From positions 62,001 through 126,000 of the IMG/VR virus record IMGVR_UViG_3300031857_013798: DNA of 64,000 bases; one strand, written 5' to 3'. The DNA comes from a virus. The position numbers and the translations under genes were made by a program. Of this stretch, positions 15,653 through 24,897 are shown piece by piece (position 1 is the stretch's first letter; the number at the start of each line of letters is the position of its first letter). A model generated the notes under the pieces. The model was not told the DNA's origin. It was given only the letters and a program-made list of their open reading frames with translations, and ran no database searches.

Positions 15653-16369
15653 ATGAGCACTGTAGTAATCATGCCCGGGGGATTTCATCCTTTCCATGCA
15701 GGGCACCTAGCACTTTATCAATCCGCACAACGGGCATTCCCTGATGCTGAAGTTTTTGTTGCGGCCACAAACGATACCTCAGCTAGACCATTTCCATTTG
15801 CAGTAAAAGAAAAGTTGGCCAAGCTGGCTGGAGTAGATGCTGGACATTTTGTGCAGGTCAAATCACCGTTTCGTGCTGAAGAAATTACTGCGCAATTTAA
15901 CCCTGCTACAGACACATTAATTTTTGTGCGTTCTGATAAAGACGCCAACAAACCTCCACAAGCAGGCGGCATAAAGAAAGATGGCAATCCTGCATACTTG
16001 CAACCACTGATAGGTGCAAAGCGATTAGAGCCATTTGCAAAACATGCCTACATGGCCTACCTACCCACAGTGGAGTTTGGTCCAGGCATGACGTCGGCCA
16101 CAGAGATTCGTGGCGCATGGCCCACACTAAACGAAAAACGCAAAACAGCTCTTGTGATGAGCTTGTATCCAGCAACACAAAAGAATCCCAAATTGGCTGC
16201 TAATGTTGTCAAACTGTTGGACACTGCCATTGGTACTGTGGCTGAGAATCAAGGCTGGGCCGCGACATTTACCAGCGAGAATCAACTGAGTGTGGGTGGC
16301 ATGAAGGCAGGCTATCAAGCTAGAGAAAATCAGCCCGTTATTGACTACATGGAAGAGTCTAGGTCGTAA
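15653..16369 (+). CDS. HxGH nucleotidyltransferase (cytidylyltransferase/NMNAT-like)
   Basis: 238 residues. The N-terminus has MPGGFHPFHAGH, the ATP/CTP-binding HIGH-superfamily signature, and a late S-A-T-E-I-R motif near residue 147, as in NMN adenylyltransferases and glycerol-3-phosphate cytidylyltransferases. The C-terminal 70 residues (GTVAENQGWAATFTSENQLSVGG) are extra and end with ENQPVIDYMEES. Its substrate is unknown. It is one of three HIGH-type transferases in the window. Confidence 0.7.
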   Translation: MSTVVIMPGGFHPFHAGHLALYQSAQRAFPDAEVFVAATNDTSARPFPFAVKEKLAKLAGVDAGHFVQVKSPFRAEEITAQFNPATDTLIFVRSDKDANKPPQAGGIKKDGNPAYLQPLIGAKRLEPFAKHAYMAYLPTVEFGPGMTSATEIRGAWPTLNEKRKTALVMSLYPATQKNPKLAANVVKLLDTAIGTVAENQGWAATFTSENQLSVGGMKAGYQARENQPVIDYMEESRS

Positions 16370-16386
16370 AAATTTTGCCTTGGCTG

Positions 16387-16424
16387 TATAATCCGTAAAT
16401 ACTACACTTTTTTACGGAGATCTA
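16387..16424 (+). promoter_or_regulatory. Promoter-like elements and leader hairpin before a glycosyltransferase gene
   Basis: TATAAT at 16387-16392 (no good -35) and GTAAATA at 16395-16401 are followed by a stem-loop with arms CCGTAAA (16393-16399) and TTTACGG (16411-16417); the right arm runs into the SD GGAGAT. Pairing could partly hide the ribosome site. Confidence 0.45.
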
Positions 16425-16425
16425 A

Positions 16426-17286
16426 ATGGCAGAGCCACAACAAGTTCAAATTCAAGTCGACCTTGAATATCTAAAAACCACTCGTGTTCACATCTGTATG
16501 CCCTGTTATGGGGGCCAGCTGACAGAAGCAACATTCATGAGTTTTATCAAATGGGGCAATACCTGCCGACAACTAGGCATTGATTGGACTGTAGAAACCA
16601 TGACTAATGAAAGTTTGATTAGTCGTGCTAGAAACACTCTGACTGCAAAGTTTTTGAATACAGAAGGTTCAACACACTTGATGTTTATTGACGCGGACAT
16701 TGGCTGGGAACCCTGGCATTTGTTGGTGTTGCTAAATCGCCAAGTGGATGTGATTGGTGGATTGTATCCCATGAAATCACTGCCAGTTAAATGGTGTGTG
16801 AATGGCATTCCAGGTCAAGAAGAAGGCGTGGACAACTTGGTAGAAGTTACCAAGACTGGCACAGGATTCTTGTTGATCAAGAAAGATGTGTTTGACAAAC
16901 TGAATGCACACCCTGCTGTGCGTCATTTCAACAATGACATTGGTCTAGATCCTGCGCTGGACAAGTACATGAAAACCTACTTTGACACTGCTGTGCGTGA
17001 AAACCGCTACTATTCAGAAGACTGGACATTCTGCGAAAACTGGCGTGATCTAGGCGGCAAAGTGTATATCGACAAACGTGTGTTGTTGAAACACGTGGGC
17101 ACCTATGTGTTTGATGCGCAAACACAGGACAAGTTGTACCAAGACTTGCATGCTATTGCTGCTCCTAAGATTGCCAATGCACATGATGCAGCCAAGCAAC
17201 CAGTTGATATAACTGAGCCTGAAATCATGGCATCCAGCACCCCTGTGGATGTTGTGCCCGTGGAAGAACCAGCTACAGCCAAGTAA
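16426..17286 (+). CDS. Glycosyltransferase, GT-A fold
   Basis: 286 residues with SD GGAGAT. HICMPCYGG begins a nucleotide-sugar-binding domain; MFIDADIGWEPW has the DxD-type metal motif (near 88-91); GTGFLLIKKDVF and YYSEDWTFCENWRDLGGKVYID follow, as in GT2-like/Anp1-type enzymes found in T4-like phages. The last 45 residues are a Pro/Glu-rich tail. It probably glycosylates a virion or host glycan. Confidence 0.75.
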   Translation: MAEPQQVQIQVDLEYLKTTRVHICMPCYGGQLTEATFMSFIKWGNTCRQLGIDWTVETMTNESLISRARNTLTAKFLNTEGSTHLMFIDADIGWEPWHLLVLLNRQVDVIGGLYPMKSLPVKWCVNGIPGQEEGVDNLVEVTKTGTGFLLIKKDVFDKLNAHPAVRHFNNDIGLDPALDKYMKTYFDTAVRENRYYSEDWTFCENWRDLGGKVYIDKRVLLKHVGTYVFDAQTQDKLYQDLHAIAAPKIANAHDAAKQPVDITEPEIMASSTPVDVVPVEEPATAK

Positions 17287-17288
17287 CG

Positions 17289-17295
17289 GTAAATA
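17289..17295 (+). promoter_or_regulatory. Late-promoter GTAAATA
   Basis: GTAAATA lies between the two genes, 3 nt after the stop at 17284-17286; its last A is 9 nt before ATG 17304. No SD is present. Confidence 0.5.
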
Positions 17296-17303
17296 CAGTT
17301 CGT

Positions 17304-20300
17304 ATGAACATCAACGAACTGGATTCCTTCAAGCTGAGTGATGCTGTAAAGTTTCACAATCGTCTCAACCCTAAAATCTGGGGCAGGGACGAGCAATTGT
17401 TACCCGAAGTACGCGAAAAGCTGTTGGCCATTGCTGACAATTTTCGCGAATTTCTTGGCGTAGGTGACCTTGACGTCCGTGACATAACCATCTCAGGCAG
17501 TAATGCTGCCTACAGCTATACCCCATATTCCGACATTGATCTACACCTTGTGGTGGAGTTTCCTGCTGACGACGAAGTTTATCAGGAACTGTTCAATGCC
17601 AAAAAATACCAATATAACGATGAACACAAGTTGAGCATCGGCGGCGTGCCTGTGGAACTGTATGTGCAAAATGCAGCCGAGTCTCCTGTGAGTCAAGGTG
17701 AGTATTCTATCCCACGTGACGAATGGATTCAAGTGCCACGCAGAAAACGTGCCAGAATTGACGACACCTGTGTGCGAGCCAAGGTCGAAGATTTGGATGC
17801 TAGAATACATTCAGCAATTGAATCTGGCAACGCTGAATCCATGAGCAGACTGTGGGACAAGATCAAGGCCATGCGCCAAAGTGGCTTGGATGCTCACGGC
17901 GAGTTTGGGTGTGAAAACATTGTGTTCAAAATCCTGCGTAACAAAGGTTGCATCAAGGATTTGCGCACAGCTAGAACAGCCGCACAAGATCACGAGCTGA
18001 GTCTACAAGAACGCCGAAAAAAGAAATCCCGAGTGCGTTATGGATTTGGCAGCTATTGGTCTCCTGGATTTGGCTACGGAGGAGAATCAGGCGAAGGTGG
18101 TGACGGTGGTGGTGGCGAAAGCATGCGCGAAGGCCATCAAGGACAACCCTACAGTTCAGAAGATGGTGTTGCTGCCAGCACACAAATGTTCTTGAATGAA
18201 GATGACACTGAGAGCATGGTGCAACAGTTTATTCAAGACACTGCTGAACGCTTGGGCATTGAACGCATGCCTGAAATTGTACTACATGACAATGACGGAT
18301 GGAGTGAACAAAATCGTTCATTTGGCATGTACCAACCAGAGCTGCATGTTTTGCATGTGAATCTGCGCGATCGACATGTGATGGATATTCTTCGCACTGT
18401 GGCACACGAACTGGCACACTGCCGCCAACAGGAATTAGAACAATTGGATCACACATCTGGCAACACAGGCTCTCCTGTGGAGAACGAAGCAAACGCTGTG
18501 GCTGGCATTATCATGCGAGACTTTGCTGATGCACACCCAGAACTGTTTGACCATGAAGACATTCGTGAGTCATCTGGATACATTCCCACCTGGGCCGAAC
18601 GCAACGATCCTCGATTTGAAATGGCACTGAGTGTGGATGTGCATCCAGGACAAACTGGCACAGAAGCCAACAAGATGCGACTGGCCACTGATTCGCAAGG
18701 CCATCCACAACTGTTGCGAGCAGATGGCAAGGTAAAGTTAGCAGAAAGTCTAGCACAAGAATTTGAACTGTTTGAAGAACAAGACCTGTTTGAAATAAAC
18801 ATGGGCAGCAAAAATTTGCGCAGGGAAGCTGCCAAAACAGGTGCCATTGCTGGCATGGAATTTGAAATGATTGTGCCTGGTATGGAATCCGAAGATCCTG
18901 AAATGGAACCAGACTATGATCAGGATGAACGCTGTGTTAGCATTGATGATGCTGTGCGATTCTTTCATGATGGCGACTACAACGGCCGTAGAGATGTTGA
19001 ACGCCTGCGTGAAAGAATGCAGGACGATTTCCAGGAATGGCTGGATGAAAAACTTCGCGATGACTGGGGCGGTGAAAGCCAAGATTACATTCGTGACTGG
19101 CTTCGGAATAATGTAAATGAAGATGAATGGAATCCTAACGAGTTAACTGGTGATGAACGAAACGAAGCATTTGATGAATTTGCAGCCAATGTAGACGCTG
19201 ATCCTTCGAGTACTTACTACAATGAAGCCTTTGATGAATGGCGGGAAGAATTCCAAGAAAATTATGACGAAAGCGACTGGTTAGACGCCACAGACCTTGA
19301 CAGAATGAGTGAGGTTGAGCAAATGTATGGAATGAATTGGCCCTACTGGACTAGCATGAACAGCGGCGAGATTGACGCAGATCAAGTGGCTGACGAATTC
19401 AGTCAGGCTGTGGGTCGTGAAGTGCGAGTGAACACAAGATATCATCAGTCCGGCGACAGACCTGGACCCAACAATCAATTCTATGTAGTAGAACCAGACG
19501 CCAGTTTGGAAGGCGACAATGACGGCGACGAAGGCTTGGAGTTTGTGAGCCCGCCCATGCCCATAGATGAACTGCTGAAAGATTTAAATGCCGTGAAGGC
19601 CTGGGCTGGACGCATGGGCGTTTATACCAACAGTTCGACTGGCCTGCACATCAACATATCAGTGCCTGACTACAGTTTAGATCGTTTGGACTATGTAAAA
19701 CTGGCCTTGCTGTTGGGCGACGAGTATGTGCTCAAACAATTTGGTCGCAGTTCCAATACCTACACCAAATCAGCACTAGGCAAGGTGCGTGATCGTGTGC
19801 GGTCCAACCCCGAAGACGCACAGCGTTTGCTGGACAAGATGAAAGGTCAAATGGGTGAACTGGCTTCCAAGGCCATCCATTCAGGCAGCACAGACAAGTA
19901 CACATCAATCAACACCAAGAGCGGACACATTGAATTCCGTTCGCCGGGTGGTGACTGGCTGGATGACAACTTTGACAAGATTGAAAACACTCTGTTGCGT
20001 TTCACAGTGGCCATGAGTGCAGCACTTAACCCTGAAGCCTATCGAGAAGAGTATCAAAAGAAACTATACAAACTGTTGACTCAGGATCAAAAAGGGTCAG
20101 ACACAATCCGATACTTTGCTGACTATGTGGCTGGCAAGATTCCCAAGGCTGCCTTGCGTAGTTTTGTCAAGCAAGCACAACTACAACGCAAGACGGAGCG
20201 TAATAAAACAAGCGGTGAAAAGATGTGGTGGAACGTTTCCAATCCTGGCAATAGTTATGCCAGTGTAGAAGTTGTTGCCACCTCTCGAGAAGAAGCCATT

Positions 20301-21473
20301 GAAAAAGCCTTGGGGGATGATGGCTATCCGTCTTGGGCCAACACACGACAATCTATTGTGGCTGAACCTGTGCGTCCGTATAATTTGGATGCACAATCTA
20401 CACAAGACGACGACACAGCTAGTGCCTTTACTGCACCGCCAGGTTCTCAAGGTGGTGGCCGCCCCAATGACCCCAACGGTCGCTATGCCATTGTGCTACG
20501 CTCGGATCCAGGCCTGTATGGCAGTTTTACTGGCCCAGCACCTGACTATCAGTTTAGATTTAACATGGGCAATCCAGCGGAACAGGCACAAGGCAGATAT
20601 GTTCTCCAAGCCTGGGCTGCTAGAAACAATGTGGTTGCTGCTGACTACATGGTGGTGGATACTGAACAATGGGATCGGCCTGCAGATGCAGCATCGGGTG
20701 GTATCATTGACATTGAACCAGATATAGAGGTGGTCTACCCTGGAAGCACAGCAGCCTTGGCACAACAGCGAGCCACGCCAGGCACATTCTCTGGTGCATG
20801 GAAGGTGTTGGTCAATGGTGAAGAAGTTCATAGATTTTCAGGCGTGGGCAACAATCAAGGCGATGCTAACCGTGTAGCGGCTCAATGGTTGCGAAACAAT
20901 GGTCGGGGAGTGTCAGGCGAAGGCTTTGAAGTTGTGCCAATCATGACAGAAGGTGTAGCCGAAGGCAAGGATCGCTACGGAAACTTTGATCCTCCTGGTC
21001 CTGAAAGCCGACCCACAATGCCAGCGGGCACTGTGCGAGTGGATGTGTCAGACATGTATGACTGGTACAAGTTGGGCAAGAACATTGCTAACTTAGACAG
21101 AGATAACACTGACGATTTTGGCAAAGGACCACCCAGTACTATTGTGAGTTTTGGCGACGAAGATCTTGAACATGAATACATCAAGCAGTTGGAAAAACTA
21201 GGGTTAACCACCACTGACATTGATCCTGTAGATCCCAATCAACCTGCTGGCATCAAGCGTCAAAAAACTGATCCCACATACAACGTAGGTGAAAACTTTG
21301 CTGACGGTCGGAATCCCCAAGACAAAGGCGATTCAAAGCGACACGGCGTGCCCACCAAAGCATCAGTAAGCACCCTGCGTAAAGTGGCCAAACAAGGCGG
21401 TCGCAAAGGACAATTGGCACACTGGATGGCCAACATGAAGGCTGGACGGGCTCGAGCCAAACGCAATAAATAA
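17304..21473 (+). CDS. 1389-residue multidomain protein: nucleotidyltransferase, HExxH peptidase-like, amidoligase
   Basis: Domains in order: residues about 1-240 a Pol-beta-type nucleotidyltransferase (GSNAAYSYTPYSDIDLH near 64-80, metal-binding SDxD); 295-420 a zinc-peptidase-like segment with HELAH at 368-372 and ENEANAVAG after it; 515-900 an amidoligase-like domain (GMEFEMIV, EGLEFVSPPM near 743, TGLHINISV near 780, HIEFRSPGGDW near 876); 900-1210 a linker-rich region with two weak repeats; EGVAEG near 1215; then a small domain and a very basic C-terminus (GQLAHWMANMKAGRARAKRNK). It may be a packaged multi-enzyme precursor. The roles are inferred from motifs only. Confidence 0.7.
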   Translation: MNINELDSFKLSDAVKFHNRLNPKIWGRDEQLLPEVREKLLAIADNFREFLGVGDLDVRDITISGSNAAYSYTPYSDIDLHLVVEFPADDEVYQELFNAKKYQYNDEHKLSIGGVPVELYVQNAAESPVSQGEYSIPRDEWIQVPRRKRARIDDTCVRAKVEDLDARIHSAIESGNAESMSRLWDKIKAMRQSGLDAHGEFGCENIVFKILRNKGCIKDLRTARTAAQDHELSLQERRKKKSRVRYGFGSYWSPGFGYGGESGEGGDGGGGESMREGHQGQPYSSEDGVAASTQMFLNEDDTESMVQQFIQDTAERLGIERMPEIVLHDNDGWSEQNRSFGMYQPELHVLHVNLRDRHVMDILRTVAHELAHCRQQELEQLDHTSGNTGSPVENEANAVAGIIMRDFADAHPELFDHEDIRESSGYIPTWAERNDPRFEMALSVDVHPGQTGTEANKMRLATDSQGHPQLLRADGKVKLAESLAQEFELFEEQDLFEINMGSKNLRREAAKTGAIAGMEFEMIVPGMESEDPEMEPDYDQDERCVSIDDAVRFFHDGDYNGRRDVERLRERMQDDFQEWLDEKLRDDWGGESQDYIRDWLRNNVNEDEWNPNELTGDERNEAFDEFAANVDADPSSTYYNEAFDEWREEFQENYDESDWLDATDLDRMSEVEQMYGMNWPYWTSMNSGEIDADQVADEFSQAVGREVRVNTRYHQSGDRPGPNNQFYVVEPDASLEGDNDGDEGLEFVSPPMPIDELLKDLNAVKAWAGRMGVYTNSSTGLHINISVPDYSLDRLDYVKLALLLGDEYVLKQFGRSSNTYTKSALGKVRDRVRSNPEDAQRLLDKMKGQMGELASKAIHSGSTDKYTSINTKSGHIEFRSPGGDWLDDNFDKIENTLLRFTVAMSAALNPEAYREEYQKKLYKLLTQDQKGSDTIRYFADYVAGKIPKAALRSFVKQAQLQRKTERNKTSGEKMWWNVSNPGNSYASVEVVATSREEAIEKALGDDGYPSWANTRQSIVAEPVRPYNLDAQSTQDDDTASAFTAPPGSQGGGRPNDPNGRYAIVLRSDPGLYGSFTGPAPDYQFRFNMGNPAEQAQGRYVLQAWAARNNVVAADYMVVDTEQWDRPADAASGGIIDIEPDIEVVYPGSTAALAQQRATPGTFSGAWKVLVNGEEVHRFSGVGNNQGDANRVAAQWLRNNGRGVSGEGFEVVPIMTEGVAEGKDRYGNFDPPGPESRPTMPAGTVRVDVSDMYDWYKLGKNIANLDRDNTDDFGKGPPSTIVSFGDEDLEHEYIKQLEKLGLTTTDIDPVDPNQPAGIKRQKTDPTYNVGENFADGRNPQDKGDSKRHGVPTKASVSTLRKVAKQGGRKGQLAHWMANMKAGRARAKRNK
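20946..20969 (+). repeat. One GVAEG-coding motif near the C-terminus of the 1389-residue protein
   Basis: It reads EGVAEGK in frame. The DNA core differs from the other copies (GTAGCCGAAGG), so the protein motif is kept while codons vary. Confidence 0.7.
21466..21472 (+). promoter_or_regulatory. Late-promoter-like ATAAATA
   Basis: ATAAATA overlaps the stop of the large gene; its last A is 8 nt before ATG 21480. Confidence 0.4.
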
Positions 21474-21479
21474 CCCATC

Positions 21480-21833
21480 ATGAGATATAAAGAAATTCTT
21501 GAAGCCTGCTGGACTGGTTATCGCCAAGCAGGCATGAAAAACAAAGGTGGTCGTCAGGTGCCCAATTGTGTGCCTGTGAGCGAAACCGAGTTGGAAGAAA
21601 ATCTCCGTGATTGGTTCAAAGACAAGTGGGTACGCTTTGGGCCCGACGGCAAGATCCGTGGTGATTGTGCTAGAGGCAGTTCAAAAGAAGGCAAGCCCAA
21701 GTGTTTGCCGCAAGCCAAAGCACATGCCCTGGGCAAAAAAGGTCGTGCGTCAGCAGCCGCAAGAAAACGCAGACAAGATCCCAACCCCAACCGCACAGGA
21801 AAGGCCATCAACGTGGCCACTAAAAAGAAATGA
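21480..21833 (+). CDS. Capsid-targeting-like N-terminus plus DUF5872-like basic protein
   Basis: 117 residues. The N-terminus MRYKEILEA matches the T4 internal-protein targeting pattern (cleavage after I-L-E). The body combines a short Cys segment (ACWTGYRQAGMKNKG, PNCVPV) with a DUF5872-like domain: KWVRFGPDGKIRGDCARG, GKPKCLPQAKAHALGKKGR. It is very basic (Lys/Arg about 25%), suggesting DNA binding inside the head. The stop overlaps the next ATG by 4 nt. Confidence 0.65.
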   Translation: MRYKEILEACWTGYRQAGMKNKGGRQVPNCVPVSETELEENLRDWFKDKWVRFGPDGKIRGDCARGSSKEGKPKCLPQAKAHALGKKGRASAAARKRRQDPNPNRTGKAINVATKKK

Positions 21834-23665
21834 TTATAGACGACTTATTTGAAGCCTCACAGTCATGCCCACACTGTGGTGGTCCCATGTTCAGTGAAAT
21901 GCTGATGATGGAAAAGAAAGACGCCTGCTACTACAAAGTAAAAGCGTCAGCAAAAGTATGGCCATCAGCCTATGCATCTGGACGCTTGGTTCAGTGTCGC
22001 AAAAAAGGCGCTGGCAATTATGGCAACAAGTCTGAAGGTGTGATGGAAATGGACAAATCACAAACACCTCCAGGGCGTGATGGTAGTAACGATGAAGGCG
22101 GCAAAAAAGAATACACTGCTAAAGCAACCACTGCTAAAAAAGTAGCCAAGGATGCTGAAAAGATTCTAAACAAAGAGTTAAACAAGAAGCAAGGTGTGGC
22201 GGAAGCAACTGGCGATCAAAAGTTTGACTCAATGATGGGTCAGATCACAGGTGGTGCTACTGCTAGGCAAAGTGTAGATAGTTTGAATAAGTCTCTCACT
22301 GCAAGAACAGGCAGCGACCCAGAAACAGCATTGGCCAAATGGGGCCAGGAATTTATAAATTGGCTTGAAAAAATTTGCCGCAACTTTGAAAGGCAAGGTG
22401 TAGATAGGTTTAATAAATTAGAAAAAGTAGGTAATCTTGACGACGGTGGCGAAACTATGGCGCACTGGTTGATTGAGGTCGCCAAACAATCCAATACCTC
22501 AGGCATTACACAGGCTGACATACAGGAATTTTCTAGCGAGTTTAATACCCACGGAATGTGGGCTTGGCATCAGTTTCCTATAGCTTGGGGTCTAAAAGAA
22601 TGGCAAGACTATAAAGATCAATGGACTGGCCCTGATGGTTACATAGCCAATCTAGGACAAGGCATGGCGGAAGGCTCGGAGTCAGATGCTTACGGTAACA
22701 CTGGTGAAAAGCATGAATGTGGTTCTTGCGATGGCACTGGAATAGATACACACGATGATGAGTGCCCAGAATGCGGTGGCAAAGGCTGGGTGAGAAATAA
22801 GGAAGCATTGAAGAAGAAAGGCATGGCGGAAGAGTATGAACTAGCAGGTGTTGGCGTAGCATACGAACTGGGTCGTCGAGCATACAAACAAGGTATGACC
22901 ATCAGAGACAATCCATATAGTGCCACAAGAGAAGCCCGTAAAAATGACGAATGGGCCAAAGGATTAGAACGCGGCAAACACGATGCAAATGATGCCAGAC
23001 ATTTCCGCAGTAGTGTAAGAGAACAAGGTGTAGCGGAAGGTGATCTTGACGAAGGCTGGAAAGAAAAATTAGGTGGCGCGGCATTGGCAGGTGCAATGGC
23101 ACTGGGCGCAGGTGGTGCCAATGCTAGAGTTACTCCTGATGGCCAAGGCGGTTTCACTGGCGGATTCAAGCCAAGTGCAACAATGACATCACCTGCTGAT
23201 AATAAACCGGCTGCAGAAGCACCAAAAGGCTTTAGCAAAGAATATTTACAAAGTGTAATAGACGGCAAGCACCCAAGACCAATGGTTAGTGTTGAAAAAG
23301 CAAAAGAACTATTAAAGAACATGCAAGAAGGTGACTTGAATGAAAAGTCAACCAGCCAAGCACAATTCCGCACCATGGCAGCAGCCGCACACAATCCTGA
23401 ATTTGCAAAAAAAGTTGGCATCAGCCAAGACGTTGCTCAAGAGTTCCACGGTGCTGATCGCAAGCAGGACTATGCAGACTTGCCTAAAAAGGCTGACGAA
23501 AGCAAATCAACTCCCAAAGAAAAAGAAGCCGACTACGGTGATGATTATCAAGACATGATTGCTAGAGTAAAGAAACTGGCTGGCTTGGGCCCACTTAAAA
23601 CTGTGTATGATCCCCAAAAGCGTGTGTATCGCAACATGCCCACAGCGGTGCAACCTAAAAAATGA
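21830..23665 (+). CDS. Multi-segment virion-cargo-like protein with DnaJ-type zinc finger
   Basis: 611 residues. N-terminus MIIDDLFEA (targeting-like), then a Cys/aromatic domain (CPHCGG, KKDACYYKVKASAKVWPSAYASG) in residues 12-68, Lys-rich linkers, a helical domain (about 130-270), a double CxxCxGxG zinc finger (CGSCDGTG, CPECGGKG, about 297-322), a short domain (345-395), an Ala/Gly-rich hydrophobic stretch (about 410-430) and a final Lys-rich part. Segments are divided by GVAE/GMAE motifs near 121, 278, 331 and 401. It looks like a chain of small modules. Function unknown. Confidence 0.6.
   Translation: MIIDDLFEASQSCPHCGGPMFSEMLMMEKKDACYYKVKASAKVWPSAYASGRLVQCRKKGAGNYGNKSEGVMEMDKSQTPPGRDGSNDEGGKKEYTAKATTAKKVAKDAEKILNKELNKKQGVAEATGDQKFDSMMGQITGGATARQSVDSLNKSLTARTGSDPETALAKWGQEFINWLEKICRNFERQGVDRFNKLEKVGNLDDGGETMAHWLIEVAKQSNTSGITQADIQEFSSEFNTHGMWAWHQFPIAWGLKEWQDYKDQWTGPDGYIANLGQGMAEGSESDAYGNTGEKHECGSCDGTGIDTHDDECPECGGKGWVRNKEALKKKGMAEEYELAGVGVAYELGRRAYKQGMTIRDNPYSATREARKNDEWAKGLERGKHDANDARHFRSSVREQGVAEGDLDEGWKEKLGGAALAGAMALGAGGANARVTPDGQGGFTGGFKPSATMTSPADNKPAAEAPKGFSKEYLQSVIDGKHPRPMVSVEKAKELLKNMQEGDLNEKSTSQAQFRTMAAAAHNPEFAKKVGISQDVAQEFHGADRKQDYADLPKKADESKSTPKEKEADYGDDYQDMIARVKKLAGLGPLKTVYDPQKRVYRNMPTAVQPKK
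22187..23040 (+). repeat. Four in-frame GVAE/GMAE motifs
   Basis: Copies lie at about 22190-22205 (QGVAEA), 22658-22672 (QGMAEG), 22818-22831 (KGMAEE) and 23024-23039 (QGVAEG). The first and last share the core CAAGGTGTRGCGGAAG with the copies near 4.6 and 4.9 kb. Spacing is irregular (about 470, 160 and 205 nt). Confidence 0.75.
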
Positions 23666-24018
23666 GAGCATACGAGTTTGCACAGTTGAAAGAAGGCGCT
23701 GTAGAAGATTTGGAAAAAGATCTAGATGATCCCAAGAGCTACAGCGCAATTGATCACATGATGCAAACCATTGCTCGTGACTACGGCATTACTGGCAAAC
23801 AACTGCACGACGAGTTTGTGAAAAAACACGGCACAATTCCAGACAAGTGGACCCGCGAGCAACTGCGTGAATTAAGTTTTCTAGGTTCACAATGCACCAA
23901 AGACTGTTCTGGTCACAGAGCAGGATATGCCTGGAGTCAAAAGCGCGGTGGCCGACAACCTGCAAGTTGGAGCGACAGTTTCAATCGCGGTGCCGCACTG
24001 TTTGCAGCAGGAAAATAA
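23662..24018 (+). CDS. Small virion-cargo-like protein with targeting-like start
   Basis: 118 residues. MRAYEFAQLKEGA resembles a capsid-targeting peptide (possible cut after L-K-E). The rest is a small domain with SQCTKDCSGHRAGYAWSQKRGG, likely a Cys/His metal or DNA-binding motif, and a C-terminal SFNRGAALFAAGK. I recall this domain in large T4-like phages without assigned function. It overlaps the preceding gene by 4 nt. Confidence 0.6.
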   Translation: MRAYEFAQLKEGAVEDLEKDLDDPKSYSAIDHMMQTIARDYGITGKQLHDEFVKKHGTIPDKWTREQLRELSFLGSQCTKDCSGHRAGYAWSQKRGGRQPASWSDSFNRGAALFAAGK

Positions 24019-24051
24019 TTAGGCCACCCCAAAACCCAAATACATAACTGC

Positions 24052-24897
24052 ATGATTGATATCTGCACAGTAGTATTTGAACAGGAACTGCCGATCCTTA
24101 AAATTCAGGCACAAAGCATAAACAATTATTGTCGCAACATAGGCATAAGAAATATCTATGTGGTGCTCAATGATTACGAAACCCTAGCGGAAAAAATTGA
24201 TCCAGCATGGTGGGGTGATCTAGCAAGCTCTGTCTTGGTAGTGCCGCGCACAGCATTCAGCAGTGCTTGGATAGCAAACGGCTGGGTAAGCCAGCAGATT
24301 CTAAAACTTCTCACCGCGTCTATAAGTTACAATGTCTACACCATGGTATTAGACGCCAAGACTATATTTGTTAGACCCTTGGAAATATCCAAATTGGTTA
24401 ACGAACAAGGTCAGCTTACTGTGGGACAATTGGATATATTTGATGTTTTTAAACCCAGTAAGAACATTGTGGATCAGCTGTTTGACATCAACATGACCAA
24501 ACAAGCTGGCCCTGGCGGTGTGCCATTTTTCTTCCACAATGACACTGTACGCTTTATGATTGCTGATACCACAATCAAAACACATGAAAGTTTTCCCACA
24601 TGGTTTCAGCGCCAAGGCATGCTGACAGAATTCATGTTGTACTCAGGATTTTGTCAATACAAGTATGGACATTTGGATCATTTTTATACCAAACAAAACA
24701 CACTTGGCGGTGTGGTAAATGTTTGTCATAGCGAAGTTGACCAGTTTGATAAGAAACTTGAACTCATGCGTGATAAAAATGCTCTCACAGTGAGTATTCA
24801 TCGAAATGCTTGGTCAAAAATGTTACCAGAACAAAAAACTGCATTTAAGATGTTGTTGATTGATCGCGGCCATTTTGCTGCTTGGGAACTTGAATGA
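24052..24897 (+). CDS. DUF6492-like glycosyltransferase
   Basis: 281 residues. A GT-A-like core: ICTVVFEQELPILKIQAQSI, NIYVVLND, a GWVSQQILKLLTAS helix, then VLDAKTIFVRP with the DxK/T acidic pair typical of this family, and FFHNDTVR later. The spacing and motif order resemble DUF6492 enzymes used in surface glycan synthesis. It starts 34 nt after the previous gene, following CCAAATA, and overlaps the PIG-L gene by 4 nt. A relative is at 27310-28179. Confidence 0.6.
   Translation: MIDICTVVFEQELPILKIQAQSINNYCRNIGIRNIYVVLNDYETLAEKIDPAWWGDLASSVLVVPRTAFSSAWIANGWVSQQILKLLTASISYNVYTMVLDAKTIFVRPLEISKLVNEQGQLTVGQLDIFDVFKPSKNIVDQLFDINMTKQAGPGGVPFFFHNDTVRFMIADTTIKTHESFPTWFQRQGMLTEFMLYSGFCQYKYGHLDHFYTKQNTLGGVVNVCHSEVDQFDKKLELMRDKNALTVSIHRNAWSKMLPEQKTAFKMLLIDRGHFAAWELE

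Noticed and set aside
4587-23040. GVAEG copies as a mobile element or CRISPR-type repeat
   Set aside because: They are in frame, short (about 16 nt core), irregularly spaced and coding, with no spacer regularity.
22690-23421. 243-codon minus-strand frame in the 21830-23665 gene
   Set aside because: Composition is the mirror of the Ala/Gly-rich plus frame and no start signal is seen.
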